The translations under genes and the position numbers were made by a program. Source: Pseudomonas sp. (GTDB taxonomy: Bacteria; Pseudomonadota; Gammaproteobacteria; Pseudomonadales; Pseudomonadaceae). From it: a stretch of 64,000 nucleotides of DNA. The stretch spans positions 101,197-165,196 of the forward strand of contig NZ_PEKX01000020.1 of the NCBI RefSeq assembly GCF_002796985.1, given 5' to 3'. Position 1 is the stretch's first letter, and every line of letters begins with the position of its first letter. This document shows positions 1 to 12,810 of this stretch, piece by piece. The notes under the pieces are model-generated. The model ran no database searches. It saw nothing but the letters and a program-made list of their open reading frames with translations, and had not been told where the DNA came from.

Positions 1-23
1 TCGCGAGCAAGCTCGCTCCTACA
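1..23. repeat. Partial REP element at window edge
   Basis: The first bases carry the half-motif GCGAGCAAGCTCGCTCCTAC, the same REP arm seen complete at four other places in this window. The partner arm lies outside the window. Confidence 0.7.
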
Positions 24-47
24 ACACCAAGACCTTCTGCTTGGGGA

Positions 48-812
48 TCAGCCCTTGCGATGCACCGCAAACCCTGCCCACGCCTGGCTCACCGGCATGA
101 GTTCGAGGGTATTGATGTTGATGTGCGGCGGCTGGTTCATGATCCAGTGGATGGTTTCGGCGATGTCCACGGACTGGATCGGCTCGGCGCCAGCGTAGGT
201 CTTGTCGTACTTCGCCTGGTCACCGCCGAAGCGCACCAGAGAGAACTCGCTCTCGCACATGCCCGGCTCCAGATTGGTGACGCGCACACCCGTGCCTTGC
301 AGGTCGCAGCGCAGGTTCAGCGAGAACTGCTCGACGAAGGCCTTGGTCGCGCCGTAGACGTGGCCGCCCGGATAGGGCCAGCGACCGGCCACCGAACCCA
401 GGTTGAGGATGCTCGCACCAGGGCCATGGGCGATCAGGCGCGGCAGCAGCAGGCGGGTGGCGTACATCAGGCCCTTGATGTTGGTGTCCACCATGGTGTC
501 CCAGTCATCCAGCTCGCAGTTCTGCGCCGGGTCGGCGCCCAGGGCGAGGCCGGCGTTGTTGATCAGGCCACGCAGCTTGGCGAACTTCTCCGGCAGGCTG
601 TCCACCGCAGCGGCCATCGCCACACGGTCACGCACGTCGAGCACCAGCGGCAGCACCTCGGTCTGCGCGGAAAGCTCCTGGGCCAGTGCGTTGAGCCGCT
701 CCTCGCGGCGGCCGGTGATCACCAGCGACCAGCCATCACGGGCGAAACGCCGCGCACAGGCTTCGCCGAAGCCGGAGGTGGCGCCGGTAATGAACAGGGT
801 GGGAGTGGTCAT
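48..812 (-). CDS. SDR family NAD(P)-dependent oxidoreductase (YdfG-like)
   Basis: 254-residue classical short-chain dehydrogenase, the usual length for the family. It shows the cofactor-binding TGATSGFG motif (residues 9-16), NNAG in the middle and the catalytic Tyr/Lys pair in YGATK near residue 150. The sequence most resembles the YdfG group, which oxidises 3-hydroxy acids and serine-like compounds with NADP, but the substrate cannot be read from sequence. It lies just downstream of a 500-base gap and on the same strand as the amino acid importer genes. Start is the ATG at 812, preceded by a GAGG-type ribosome site. Confidence 0.85.
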   Translation of the reverse strand: MTTPTLFITGATSGFGEACARRFARDGWSLVITGRREERLNALAQELSAQTEVLPLVLDVRDRVAMAAAVDSLPEKFAKLRGLINNAGLALGADPAQNCELDDWDTMVDTNIKGLMYATRLLLPRLIAHGPGASILNLGSVAGRWPYPGGHVYGATKAFVEQFSLNLRCDLQGTGVRVTNLEPGMCESEFSLVRFGGDQAKYDKTYAGAEPIQSVDIAETIHWIMNQPPHININTLELMPVSQAWAGFAVHRKG

Positions 813-957
813 TGCAGAGGTCCTCTAACGGGGCGCCGCCGTCGCCGGTGCATGCCGGGAAATCGTGCCGCGCGTGTTCTTGTCGGTCGGTCGAGCATAA
901 CAGCCCGAACCCGCCGCGTTGCGTTACAGCCGTGCTGGATAAAACCCGAACAGCTGC

Positions 958-1322
958 TTGAAAGCCCCATGGCTACGGGCCTGGCGCGAGTTGCACCCAC
1001 CTTGTCCACAGGCTGCTCCACGGATTCTGTGGGCAAGCGGAACCCGGGTTTCCTCCTGGTCGATTTTCGAGCGCCCCGCCGCAGGCCGCGCCACCACTAC
1101 GCTGGAGAAGTTCTTCCCAAGGTTATCCACAACTCTTTCAACGGCTGGCGGGGACAACTATCGGAACTGCGGAACTTTTTCGCGACGCCGTAACTGTCCA
1201 TCCATACAGGGGTTGCGGGGTGATCGAACAGAAATCGACCGCCCTCGACGGCGCCTGCGGCCATGGGGCCTGGCGAGGTTCTCCCAGACGTTATCCACAG
1301 GCCCGCCCACAGATTCCTTGGA
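958..1322. repeat. Three degenerate repeat units, each with a DnaA-box-like core
   Basis: This is the content of the 510-base gap between the SDR gene and the ornithine cyclodeaminase gene, in which I see no gene. TTGTCCACA (1002-1010), TTATCCACA (1123-1131) and TTATCCACA (1291-1299) all face the same way; the last two match the E. coli DnaA-box consensus exactly. The flanks are also related: units 1 and 3 share CCATGG, GGCCTGGCG, a GTT..CCCA block and a downstream CCAC.GATTC..TGG block, and unit 2 is a more degenerate copy. They may be DnaA binding sites or a dispersed repeat family that carries the box by descent. Confidence 0.6.
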
Positions 1323-2252
1323 TTAATTCACGGAAAGCAGCAGGCGCGCCGCGATCAGGTCTTCCAGTGCATAACCCACGGATTTGAACAGGGTGATCTC
1401 GCTGTCGTCCTTGCGTGCGCCACGACCGTGCAGAAGGTCGGACAGCTGGCAATGAATGGCGCTCTCATCGATCACACCCTCGCCCAGGGGAATCAGCAGG
1501 TCGCCTGCCTCCTCCAGTGCACCTTCGCGGGTATCGACGACGATGCGCGCGCGGCGCACGGCTTCGTTGTCGGTCTCGCGCATGCTGGGTAGGAAGGCGC
1601 CGACCAGGTCGAGGTGGCAACCCGAGCGTAGCCAGGCACCGTGGACGATGGGCTCGCGGGAGGTGGTGACGCAACTGATGCAGTCCGCCGCTGCGACGCT
1701 GCCGCGCAGATCGACACTGGCGTGGACGGGATAGCCTTCGTCCTGCAGCTGTTTCACCAGTGCATTCGCCTTGTCTTCGTGGCGGCCCCAGACGGCGATG
1801 TCCTCGTACTCGCGCACCGAGCAGTGGGCGCGAACCATGTGCGGCGCCAGGGTGCCGCTGCCGACCACCAGCAGCCGGCGCGCATCGCGGCGCACCAGGT
1901 AATCGGCGGCCAGCGCGGAGGTGCAGGCGGTGCGCCGGGCGGTCATTTCCGAGGCTTCGAGCATCGCCAGCGGGCGCCCGGTTTCGCCGTCGAACAGGCA
2001 GAACAACGCGGCCACCGCCGGCAGGTTCTTCGCGCCATTGCCGGGGAACACGGTGACCAGCTTGACGCCGATATCCTGCCCCGGCCGCCACACCGGCATG
2101 GTCAGCAGCGAGGCGTTGCCCTGCAGTTCATGGCAGCTGCGCACCGGGGCTTCGCACGCGCCGGCAAGGCCGATGCGCAGGGCTTCGATCAGCTGGGGAT
2201 AACTCAGGCGTTCTGCGACGTCAGCGTTGGTGAGGAAGCGGAGGTCTTGCAT
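1323..2252 (-). CDS. Ornithine cyclodeaminase / mu-crystallin family protein
   Basis: 309-residue member of the OCD/mu-crystallin family of NAD(P)-dependent enzymes acting on amino acids or cyclic imino acids. A Rossmann-type VVGSGTLAPHMVRAH stretch lies near the middle and a conserved KLVTVFPGN segment near residue 65. Family members include ornithine cyclodeaminase, alanine dehydrogenase and ketimine reductases that make L-proline or L-pipecolate from the cyclic imines. A strong GAGGAG ribosome site precedes the ATG. It lies downstream of the liv-type importer on the same strand, separated by a REP hairpin. The proximity of pipecolate oxidase makes a ketimine reductase role attractive, but that is inference. 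Confidence 0.8.
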   Translation of the reverse strand: MQDLRFLTNADVAERLSYPQLIEALRIGLAGACEAPVRSCHELQGNASLLTMPVWRPGQDIGVKLVTVFPGNGAKNLPAVAALFCLFDGETGRPLAMLEASEMTARRTACTSALAADYLVRRDARRLLVVGSGTLAPHMVRAHCSVREYEDIAVWGRHEDKANALVKQLQDEGYPVHASVDLRGSVAAADCISCVTTSREPIVHGAWLRSGCHLDLVGAFLPSMRETDNEAVRRARIVVDTREGALEEAGDLLIPLGEGVIDESAIHCQLSDLLHGRGARKDDSEITLFKSVGYALEDLIAARLLLSVN

Positions 2253-2284
2253 GGAAACTCCTCTTCAGGAAATCGATGGATAAC

Positions 2285-2356
2285 CGTAGGAGCGGACTCC
2301 GTCCGCGATGATCTCAGGCGCGCCGGGAAGCATCGCGGACGGAGTCCGCTCCTACG
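2285..2356. repeat. REP pair, 26-bp perfect inverted repeat
   Basis: Arms at 2285-2310 and 2331-2356 are exact reverse complements over 26 bases, with a 20-base loop. The arm core GGAGCGGACTCCGTCCGCGA differs from the GCGAGCAAGCTCGC family found elsewhere in this window. It lies between the last importer gene and the OCD gene, where it could stabilise the 3' end of upstream mRNA or attenuate transcription. Confidence 0.85.
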
Positions 2357-2369
2357 AAAGGTGATGGCG

Positions 2370-3082
<713 letters not shown>

Positions 3083-3086
<4 letters not shown>

Positions 3087-3975
3087 GCCAGCTCCTCTTC
3101 GTCTGCGCCGAGATAGGCGGCAATCACTGTCTCGTTGTGGCGGATCTCGTCCGGCGCGCCACGGGCAATCACCACGCCGTGGTCGAGCACGATAATGTGG
3201 TCGGAGATGTTCATCACCATGCCCATGTCGTGCTCGATCAGCAGGACGGTGATGCCGTGGTGGTCGCGCAGGTAGCGGACGATGCGCGCCAGCGCCTGGG
3301 TTTCGGCCGGGTTGAGGCCGGCGGCGGGTTCGTCGAGGCAGATCAACTCAGGCCGGGTGCACATGGCGCGGGCGATCTCCAGGCGGCGCTGCTGCCCGTA
3401 GGACATCTCGCCGGCCAGGCGGTTGGCGCAGTCCACCAGGTCCACCACTTCCAGCCAGTAGAAGGCGTGGTCCAGCGCCTCGCTTTCCGCGCGGCGGTAG
3501 CTGGGGGTGTTGAGCACGCCGGCGATGAGGTTGCGGTTGACGAACATGTGCTGGGCGACCAGCAGGTTCTCCACCACCGACATCTCGCGGAACAGCCGGA
3601 TGTTCTGGAAAGTGCGCGCGAGCCCCGCGCGGTTCACCAGGTGAGTGCCGCCGAACATCTTGTAGAAGACGCGGTTGCCGAACTGCGCCGGGTTGACGAA
3701 GTCGCTGCCCTGGAACGGCTGGCCGAGCACCTTGATCACGTCGGTGGTGCCGCCCTGGGTGTTGAGCAGGATGTTGCCGCCGGTGGCCTTGTAGAAGCCG
3801 GTGAGGCAGTTGAACACCGTGGTCTTGCCGGCGCCGTTGGGACCGATCAGCGCGGTGATCGAGCCGCGCTCCACGTCGAGGTTGACGTCATTGAGCGCCT
3901 TGATGCCGCCGAAGTGCATCATCAGGTGCTCGACGCTGAGGATCTTGTCGCGAGAGGTATCGATGCCTGGCTCGC

Positions 3976-3979
<4 letters not shown>
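3083..3979 (-). CDS. livG: Branched-chain-type amino acid ABC transporter ATPase LivG
   Basis: 298-residue ABC ATPase with Walker A GPNGAGKT (46-53), signature MSYGQQRRLEIARA and Walker B LICLDEPAAGLNP. Classical LivG/BraF is about 255 residues. The extra length here is an insertion of roughly 40 residues between Walker A and the signature, around residues 65-110, containing a QGGTTDVIKVLGQ segment. It overlaps livM upstream and livF downstream by four bases each, a tightly coupled operon. The insertion marks a specific LivG subgroup rather than a frameshift, since the frame stays intact. Confidence 0.92.
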
Positions 3980-5280
<1,301 letters not shown>

Positions 5281-5282
5281 GC

Positions 5283-6215
<933 letters not shown>

Positions 6216-6293
6216 GCAGGGCAGGAAAGGCGGACGGCTCGCGCAATCACCGGCTCGTGACCAGCTACGCGCGTTTCGTCGACCTGCGGGAAA

Positions 6294-6320
6294 GCCGGCG
6301 CCGCGGGTAGCGGCGCCGGC
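6294..6320 (-). terminator. Intra-operon hairpin between binding-protein gene and livH
   Basis: Perfect 11-bp stem: GCCGGCGCCGC (6294-6304) and GCGGCGCCGGC (6310-6320) around a five-base loop, just after the binding-protein stop. On the minus strand only TTT follows, so this looks like a partial terminator or 3'-end stabiliser that lowers expression of livHMGF relative to the binding protein. Confidence 0.7.
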
Positions 6321-6332
6321 CCGGTCAGGCGG

Positions 6333-7469
6333 TTACTTCTTGAACGCGTCGAGCTGGTGGTACTTGCCCTTGTCATCCCACTCGTAGACCACGTAGTCGG
6401 AGACTTTCAGGTCGCCCTTCTTGTCCCACTCCTTCTTGCCCATCACGGTCTGCACCGGGTTGGCCTTCAGCCAGGCGCTGGCCTTGGCCGGGTCGGTCTT
6501 GCCCGCGCCGTTGAAGGCGGCGGCCAGGGCCTGTACCGAGGAGTAGGCGTAGAGGGTGTAGCCCTCGGGCTCGAAGCCGTTGGCGCGGAACTTCTCCACT
6601 ACGGCCTTGCCGTCCGGGATCAGGCGCGGGTCGGCGCCGAAGGTCATCAGCACGCCCTTGACGTACTGCGGGCCGCCGGCGGTGGTGACCAGTTCGTCGG
6701 TGACGATGCCGTCGTCGGACATGAACTTGGCGGTCACGCCCTGTTCACGCATCTGCCGCACCAGCGGGCCGGCTTCCGGGTGCAGGCCGCCGAAGTAGAC
6801 GACCTCGGCGCCGGAGGCGCGGATCTTGGTGACCAGGGCGTTGAAGTCCTTCTCGCCACGGGTCAGGCCTTCGTACAGCACTTCCTTCACGCCGCGCTTG
6901 TTCAGCTGCGCACGGGTGGCGTCCGCCAGGCCCTGGCCGTAGGTGTCCTTGTCGTGGATCACCGCGACCTTCTTGGCCTTCAGCACGTCGACGATGTAAT
7001 CGCCGGCGACCACGCCCTGCTGGTCGTCACGACCGCACATGCGGAACATGCCGGAAAGGCCGCGTTCGGTGACCTGCGGGTTGGTGGAACCGGGCGTGAT
7101 GGCGATGACGCCAGCCTCGTCGTAGACCTCCGAGGCGGGGATGGTGGAGGAGGAGCAGAAGTGGCCGACCACGGCGACCGCCTTGTCCTGGTCCACCAGG
7201 CGGTTGGCCACGGCCACGGCCTGCTTCGGCTCGCAGGCGTCGTCCGCCTTCACCAGCTTGATCTTCTCGCCATTGATACCGCCGGCGGCGTTGATGTCCT
7301 CCGCGGCCTGGCTCGCCCCACGCCAGTACTGCTCGCCGAACGAGGCGTTGGCCCCGGTATGCGGTCCTGCGACCCCGATAACGACATCAGCCTGTACAAC
7401 CGAAGACACGCCCAGCGCGGTGGTTACCGCCAGAGCCAGAAAGCCTTTTCTGAAAATCTTCTGCGACAT
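6333..7469 (-). CDS. Periplasmic binding protein of the liv-type ABC importer (BraC/LivK-like)
   Basis: 378-residue precursor with a clear signal peptide (MSQKIFRKGFLALAVTTALG..VQA, cleavage near residue 27), then the type I periplasmic binding fold starting DVVIGVAGPHTGANASFG. The GWRGASQAAEDINAAGGI-type region (here starting at WRGASQ) and a Cys pair near residues 78 and 104 fit the BraC/LivK family. It is the first gene of the importer block and sits 84 bases downstream of a sigma-54 promoter. It binds an amino acid in the periplasm and delivers it to LivHM. The ligand is unknown; branched-chain amino acids, lysine-type compounds or others are possible. Confidence 0.9.
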   Translation of the reverse strand: MSQKIFRKGFLALAVTTALGVSSVVQADVVIGVAGPHTGANASFGEQYWRGASQAAEDINAAGGINGEKIKLVKADDACEPKQAVAVANRLVDQDKAVAVVGHFCSSSTIPASEVYDEAGVIAITPGSTNPQVTERGLSGMFRMCGRDDQQGVVAGDYIVDVLKAKKVAVIHDKDTYGQGLADATRAQLNKRGVKEVLYEGLTRGEKDFNALVTKIRASGAEVVYFGGLHPEAGPLVRQMREQGVTAKFMSDDGIVTDELVTTAGGPQYVKGVLMTFGADPRLIPDGKAVVEKFRANGFEPEGYTLYAYSSVQALAAAFNGAGKTDPAKASAWLKANPVQTVMGKKEWDKKGDLKVSDYVVYEWDDKGKYHQLDAFKK

Positions 7470-7563
7470 GGAGTTTTGCTCCTGAGGGTTTTTGTAATGG
7501 CGCGTTGTATTTCTTGTTGGCGATTTCTCGTGTAGCCATTCAGCGACTTAGCGATTAATCGAC

Positions 7564-7579
7564 AGCAAGCGGCGTGCCA
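7564..7579 (-). promoter_or_regulatory. Sigma-54 (-24/-12) promoter of the liv-type operon
   Basis: On the minus strand 7579 to 7564 reads TGGCACGCCGCTTGCT, matching the RpoN consensus TGGCACG-N4-TTGCW at every defined base with the GG and GC elements ten bases apart. It points at the binding-protein gene, with an expected transcription start near 7553 and an 84-base leader. Confidence 0.88.
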
Positions 7580-7649
7580 TTCGTTTTTGTTATTAACCAA
7601 GTCCTACAGTGAAAACAGCTAGAGCTGGCAGACATCAAGCGCTAGACAC

Positions 7650-7747
7650 GTGCAACCCAGCAAAAACAGAAGGCGCAACCAATCAAGCAAAAAGGTGCAA
7701 CCGACCATCCCGTGGGCTGACTTTTTCCAGCTACCACAGGCGCAACC
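7650..7747. promoter_or_regulatory. Four phased GYGCAACC direct repeats, candidate enhancer sites
   Basis: GTGCAACC or GCGCAACC occurs at 7650, 7673, 7695 and 7740, a period of about 22 bases with one position skipped. They lie about 100-195 bases upstream of the expected sigma-54 start, the usual distance for bacterial enhancer-binding protein sites. AT-rich DNA between them and the promoter (7583-7597) could bend. No other feature is seen in the rest of the 417-base gap 7470-7886. Confidence 0.55.
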
Positions 7748-7886
7748 CCAACCGTAACCATCGCTGTCACCGAACTGCACATCCGCGGTGCAGACCCGCC
7801 GGGGTAACGCACCATAAGAGGCTAGACCAAAGTGCAGCGAGCGTTGGCGGGCAACCCCGGCGGCTTGCGCCGCCGCAGCCGCGGGC

Positions 7887-9170
7887 TCAGATCACCACCC
7901 GCAGGCATTGCCCGGCGTGGTAGAGGGAGAAGCCGGCTTCGTACAGACAACTGCGTAGGCCCACTGCGGAGATTTCCTCCATGGGCCGCAGCGGCATCGG
8001 CAGGGCGCTGGCGTCACCGTCCAGCAGGAAGTCGGCGAAGGCCTTGCCCACCACGGTGCCGGTGGTGACGCCACGACCGTTGTAGCCGCTCATGGCGACC
8101 AGCCCCGGCGCCGGCTCGAACAGGCGCATGAGGTGGTCGGGGGTGAAGTCGATGCAGCCGGTCCAGGTGAACTCCCAGTCCACCTTGCCCAGTTTCGGGA
8201 AGTAGTGCTGCTGGATGCGGTCCGCCCAGCTCCTGAGGAACCACGCCGGCTTGCCGGTGCCCTTGCCGAGGCTGCCGAGCAGCAGGCGGCCGTCGGCATC
8301 GCGGCGGATGCTGCTGAGCACCTGGCGGGTGTCCCAGGAGCCCTGCCCGCCCGGCAGGATGCGCGCAGCTTCCGCGCCCTCCAGCGGGCGCGAGGCGACC
8401 TGGTAGTAGTAACCGGGGAAGAAGGTGCGGCGCAGTTGCGTCCACTCGCCTTCGGTGTAGGCGCTGGAGGCGATCACCACCTTGTCGGCGGTGACCACGC
8501 CACCGGCGGTGATCACGTTCCACGCGTTGCCCACGCGCACCAGGCCGACCACCGGGGAATGGTGGTACAGCTCGCCGCCCAGGCCGACCACCGCGCGGGC
8601 CAGGCCGCTGACGTAGGCCATGGGGTTGAGCGTACCGGCGCGCCGATCGAGCAACGCGCCGGCAATCTTGTCGGTGCCGCTGGCCTGCTCGCAATCCGTG
8701 CCGGTGAGCAGCTCCACCGGCGCACCACGGCGGCCCCATTGCTCGCAGCGGCTGCGCAAGTCAGCCAGGCCACGGGCGTTGTGCGCCATGTGCAGCGTGC
8801 CTTCGCGGCGCGCCTGGCAATCGATGGCGTACTGGTCAATCAGCGAGAACACCAGCGACGGTGCGTTGCCGAGCATGCGGTTGACCCGCTGCCCGACTTC
8901 CGCGCCCATGCCCGCTTCGATCTCATCCGGGGGAATCCACAGGCCGGCGTTGACCAGTCCGACGTTGCGCCCCGAGCCACCGTGCCCGGTGGTGTGGGCT
9001 TCCAGCACGCAGACCTTCTGGTCGCGCTCCAGCAGATGCAGCGCGGCGGACAGGCCAGTGAAGCCCGCGCCGATGACACACACGTCGACCTTGCGATCCC
9101 CGCGCAGCTCCGGGGCTTCCGGGCGGTCGGGAGTCAGGTGTTCCCACAGACACTCTTGGCGAAGCGACAT
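7887..9170 (-). CDS. amaA: FAD-dependent L-pipecolate oxidase AmaA
   Basis: 427-residue DAO-family flavoprotein with the dinucleotide motif VIGAGFTGLSAA (GxGxxG at 34-39) and a GHGGSGRNVGLVNAG segment. The start (REECLWEHLTP-type) and the ending FSLYHAGQCLRVV resemble P. putida AmaA as I recall it, which oxidises L-pipecolate to the cyclic imine/aminoadipate semialdehyde in D-lysine catabolism. amaB lies directly upstream on the same strand and a LysR gene diverges from it, the arrangement known from P. putida. An AAGGA ribosome site precedes the ATG. A REP element separates it from amaB. Confidence 0.88.
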   Translation of the reverse strand: MSLRQECLWEHLTPDRPEAPELRGDRKVDVCVIGAGFTGLSAALHLLERDQKVCVLEAHTTGHGGSGRNVGLVNAGLWIPPDEIEAGMGAEVGQRVNRMLGNAPSLVFSLIDQYAIDCQARREGTLHMAHNARGLADLRSRCEQWGRRGAPVELLTGTDCEQASGTDKIAGALLDRRAGTLNPMAYVSGLARAVVGLGGELYHHSPVVGLVRVGNAWNVITAGGVVTADKVVIASSAYTEGEWTQLRRTFFPGYYYQVASRPLEGAEAARILPGGQGSWDTRQVLSSIRRDADGRLLLGSLGKGTGKPAWFLRSWADRIQQHYFPKLGKVDWEFTWTGCIDFTPDHLMRLFEPAPGLVAMSGYNGRGVTTGTVVGKAFADFLLDGDASALPMPLRPMEEISAVGLRSCLYEAGFSLYHAGQCLRVVI

Positions 9171-9223
9171 CCAGCGATCCTTCTACGCGAACCTTTGTGA
9201 ATGACTCGGTACTGCGTGTTTTT

Positions 9224-9292
9224 CGTAGGAGCGAGCCTGCTCGCGAACGGGTCCGCAGCGGAGCTTGTTCGCGAGCAAGCTCGCTCCTACAG
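9224..9292. repeat. REP pair (GCGAGC family)
   Basis: Imperfect inverted repeat of TAGGAGCGAGC(C/T)TGCTCGCGAAC and its reverse complement around a GC-rich loop, in the gap between amaB and amaA. One arm has C instead of T (9237 region), so the two arms differ slightly. Confidence 0.85.
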
Positions 9293-9312
9293 GAAGAGCA
9301 ATTTCCGCGCGC

Positions 9313-10803
<1,491 letters not shown>

Positions 10804-10922
10804 GCGGACTCCTGAATAGGTTCAGAACCAGTTGGAATGCCAGCAGTAATAAACGGCTTGCCGAGGCACAACAAACGACGTTTCCTATGCACATCATTCC
10901 GTAAATTCATGAACTGCCCGCC
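10804..10922. promoter_or_regulatory. Divergent amaB/lysR control region
   Basis: 119 bases between two divergent starts must hold both promoters and the LysR-type binding site. An AT-rich stretch at about 10885-10915 (ATTCCGTAAATTCATGAA) is the best candidate for the operator and -10 elements, but I cannot define a T-N11-A box with confidence. Confidence 0.4.
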
Positions 10923-11816
10923 ATGCTGAGCAAACGCCACCTGCCGTCCATGACCGCCCTGCAATGCTTCGAAGCGGTGGCGCGGCACCTGAGTTTCACC
11001 CGAGCCTCCGAAGAGCTGAACCTGACCCAGAGCGCGGTCAGCAAGCAGGTGGCGCAGCTGGAGGAAATGCTCCAGCACCTGCTGTTCCGCCGCGTGCGCC
11101 GGCGCCTGCAACTGACCCCGGCGGGCGACCTGTACCTGGTGGAGGTGCGCAAGATCCTCACGCAGGTGGAGATGTCCACGCACTACCTGCTGTCCTACGG
11201 CGGCGAGACCGAAGTGCTACGCGTGGCGACGCCGCCGACCTTCGGCGCGCGCTGGCTGATCCCGCGCCTCAACGGCTGGCGTCATCGCCACCCGAACATC
11301 CACCTGGACCTGCGCCAGGAACTGGAGCCCGGCGACCTGCTGCAATCACGCTGCGACATCGCGTTCTTCTTCGGCGCCAGCACCCTGCCCGGCGCGGAAT
11401 GCGTGGCGCTGTTCGGCGAGGAGATGGTGCCGGTGTGCTCACCCGCGATCCTGCCGGCGCAGCCGCTGAGCGACCCGACCCAACTGGCGGACCTGGTCCT
11501 GCTGCAGAACGCCACGCGCCAGGAAGCCTGGCACGAGTGGTTCCTCAGCCTCGGCCAGCACAGCGAACACAGCTACCACGGCCCGCGCTTCGACACCTTC
11601 TACATGTGCATCCGCGCAGCGCAAGCCGGCTGTGGCGTGGCGCTGTTGCCGCGCTTTCTGGTGGAAGAAGAGCTGAGCGAGGGCAAGCTGGTGATCGCCT
11701 GGGAGCACGGCCTGCAGAGCCGCAGCGGCTACTACCTGGCGTACCCCGAGCATGCGGCGGCGGTGCCCAAGGTCAGGGCGTTCGTGGAGTGGATTGGGGA
11801 GCGGTTGGAGGGGTGA
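10923..11816 (+). CDS. LysR-family regulator of the amaAB genes
   Basis: 297-residue LysR-type regulator. The N-terminal winged helix reads LTALQCFEAVARHLSFTRASEELNLTQ in short segments, with the SAVSKQVAQLE recognition helix at about residues 38-48; the effector domain follows from about residue 90 (VLRVATPPTFGARWL). It is divergent from amaB, as in P. putida where the same gene order is found. GcvA-like features suggest it both activates and represses. The inducer is probably pipecolate or aminoadipate, which is inference from the neighbours. Confidence 0.85.
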   Translation: MLSKRHLPSMTALQCFEAVARHLSFTRASEELNLTQSAVSKQVAQLEEMLQHLLFRRVRRRLQLTPAGDLYLVEVRKILTQVEMSTHYLLSYGGETEVLRVATPPTFGARWLIPRLNGWRHRHPNIHLDLRQELEPGDLLQSRCDIAFFFGASTLPGAECVALFGEEMVPVCSPAILPAQPLSDPTQLADLVLLQNATRQEAWHEWFLSLGQHSEHSYHGPRFDTFYMCIRAAQAGCGVALLPRFLVEEELSEGKLVIAWEHGLQSRSGYYLAYPEHAAAVPKVRAFVEWIGERLEG

Positions 11817-11830
11817 GTTTCCGCGTTCGC

Positions 11831-11970
11831 CAAGAGCCCCTCACCCTAGCCCTGGCTGCGCGCCCCGCTCCTGAGGGTGAGGGGACAGTTTGGGTGCAGG
11901 CGAGCACCACAGCATCAGCCGGTACGAACAGCTCCCTCTCCCTCTGGGAGAGGGTTGGGGTGAGGGGAAG
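11831..11970. repeat. Intergenic inverted repeat (CCCTCACCCT family)
   Basis: CCCCTCACCCTAGCCCT (11837-11853) faces AGGGTTGGGGTGAGGGG (11951-11967), with an internal palindrome CCCTCTCCCTCTGGGAGAGGG just before the second arm. This type of element is common between genes in pseudomonads and xanthomonads. It lies between the convergent lysR and nrtR genes and could act as a terminator for both. Confidence 0.65.
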
Positions 11971-11986
11971 CCCGCGCGCCGGAATT

Positions 11987-12679
11987 TCAGACCAACAAAC
12001 TCCGATCAAACACAAACGCCCCATCCCCCTGCGGCGTAAAACGCAGCACATGCTGCGGCCGGCCCATCGGAGGCTGGTGGCGCTCGCCGGTGTCTGCCAC
12101 CCAGCCCGCCGCCTTCATCCGCTCCAGGCGTCCGCGCAGGCTGGAGTGCTGGATTTCCTCGCCGATCGACCACTCGAAGGCCTTCAGCGCCTCGGCCACG
12201 GTGAAGCGCTCCGGTAGCAGGTGCAGTGGCAAAGCGCTGTACACCGACTTTCCCGCCAGCCGCTCGCAGGCCTGCTGTACCAGCTGGGTGTGGTCGAAGG
12301 GCAAGGCGAAGCGCTCGCCGCGCACGGCATCCAGCGGCACGAAATCCAGGTCGTCGGCGGCCAGTTCGGTATCCGGCGCTACCAGCACGAGGTAGAACAC
12401 ACTCAACGACCAGCCACGCGGGTCACGCACCGCATTGCCCACGGTCGCCACCTGCTCCATGTATGCCGGCTTCACCCGAGCTTTCTCGCGCAATGCACGC
12501 AAGGCGGCATCGTCCAGGCCATGATCGGCGCAGCGGCCGTTGATCAGCACGCCGGGTAGCGCCCACTGGCCTTCGAACGGCGCCTGGCCGCGGCGGATCA
12601 GCAGCAGCTCCAGCCCGCGCTCGGGGTTCAGGCGCAGGGCCACGATATCCACGGTGGCCAGCACTTCAGCGGTACTCAT
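11987..12679 (-). CDS. nrtR: NrtR, Nudix-related repressor of NAD biosynthesis
   Basis: 230 residues: an N-terminal Nudix-like domain (about 5-140, with LLIRRGQAPFEGQWALPGV) and a C-terminal winged helix (about 150-225, FTVAEALKAFEWSIG). The catalytic Nudix box is degenerate: the REUxEE stretch reads LREKARV, so it is expected to sense ADP-ribose rather than hydrolyse it. The open frame extends to 12748, but ATG 12679 is chosen because GGAGGAG sits just upstream. It is divergent from pncA-pncB-nadE, with a palindrome in between that fits its operator. Confidence 0.88.
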   Translation of the reverse strand: MSTAEVLATVDIVALRLNPERGLELLLIRRGQAPFEGQWALPGVLINGRCADHGLDDAALRALREKARVKPAYMEQVATVGNAVRDPRGWSLSVFYLVLVAPDTELAADDLDFVPLDAVRGERFALPFDHTQLVQQACERLAGKSVYSALPLHLLPERFTVAEALKAFEWSIGEEIQHSSLRGRLERMKAAGWVADTGERHQPPMGRPQHVLRFTPQGDGAFVFDRSLLV

Positions 12680-12787
12680 CGATGCTCCTCCCATGCTTCC
12701 TCTTCCGGAAGAAGCCCTGTGACTTATTTCACCATGTACAGAAAGCATCTTCCACCTCCGATGATTTTCAATCTTTCTGCTTGACGA

Positions 12788-12810
12788 CTTATTTCACGTC
12801 GTGAATTATG
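12788..12810. promoter_or_regulatory. Candidate NrtR operator upstream of pncA
   Basis: CTTATTTCACG (12788-12798) and CGTGAATTATG (12800-12810) form an inverted repeat around T12799 with 9 of 11 pairs matching. A second ACTTATTTCAC half-site lies at about 12722-12732, nearer the nrtR start. The two copies could serve pncA and nrtR respectively. Confidence 0.65.

Noticed and set aside
60..1193. 377-codon plus-strand frame over the SDR gene
   Set aside because: Antisense to the SDR gene with no family resemblance; the downstream part runs through the repeat region.
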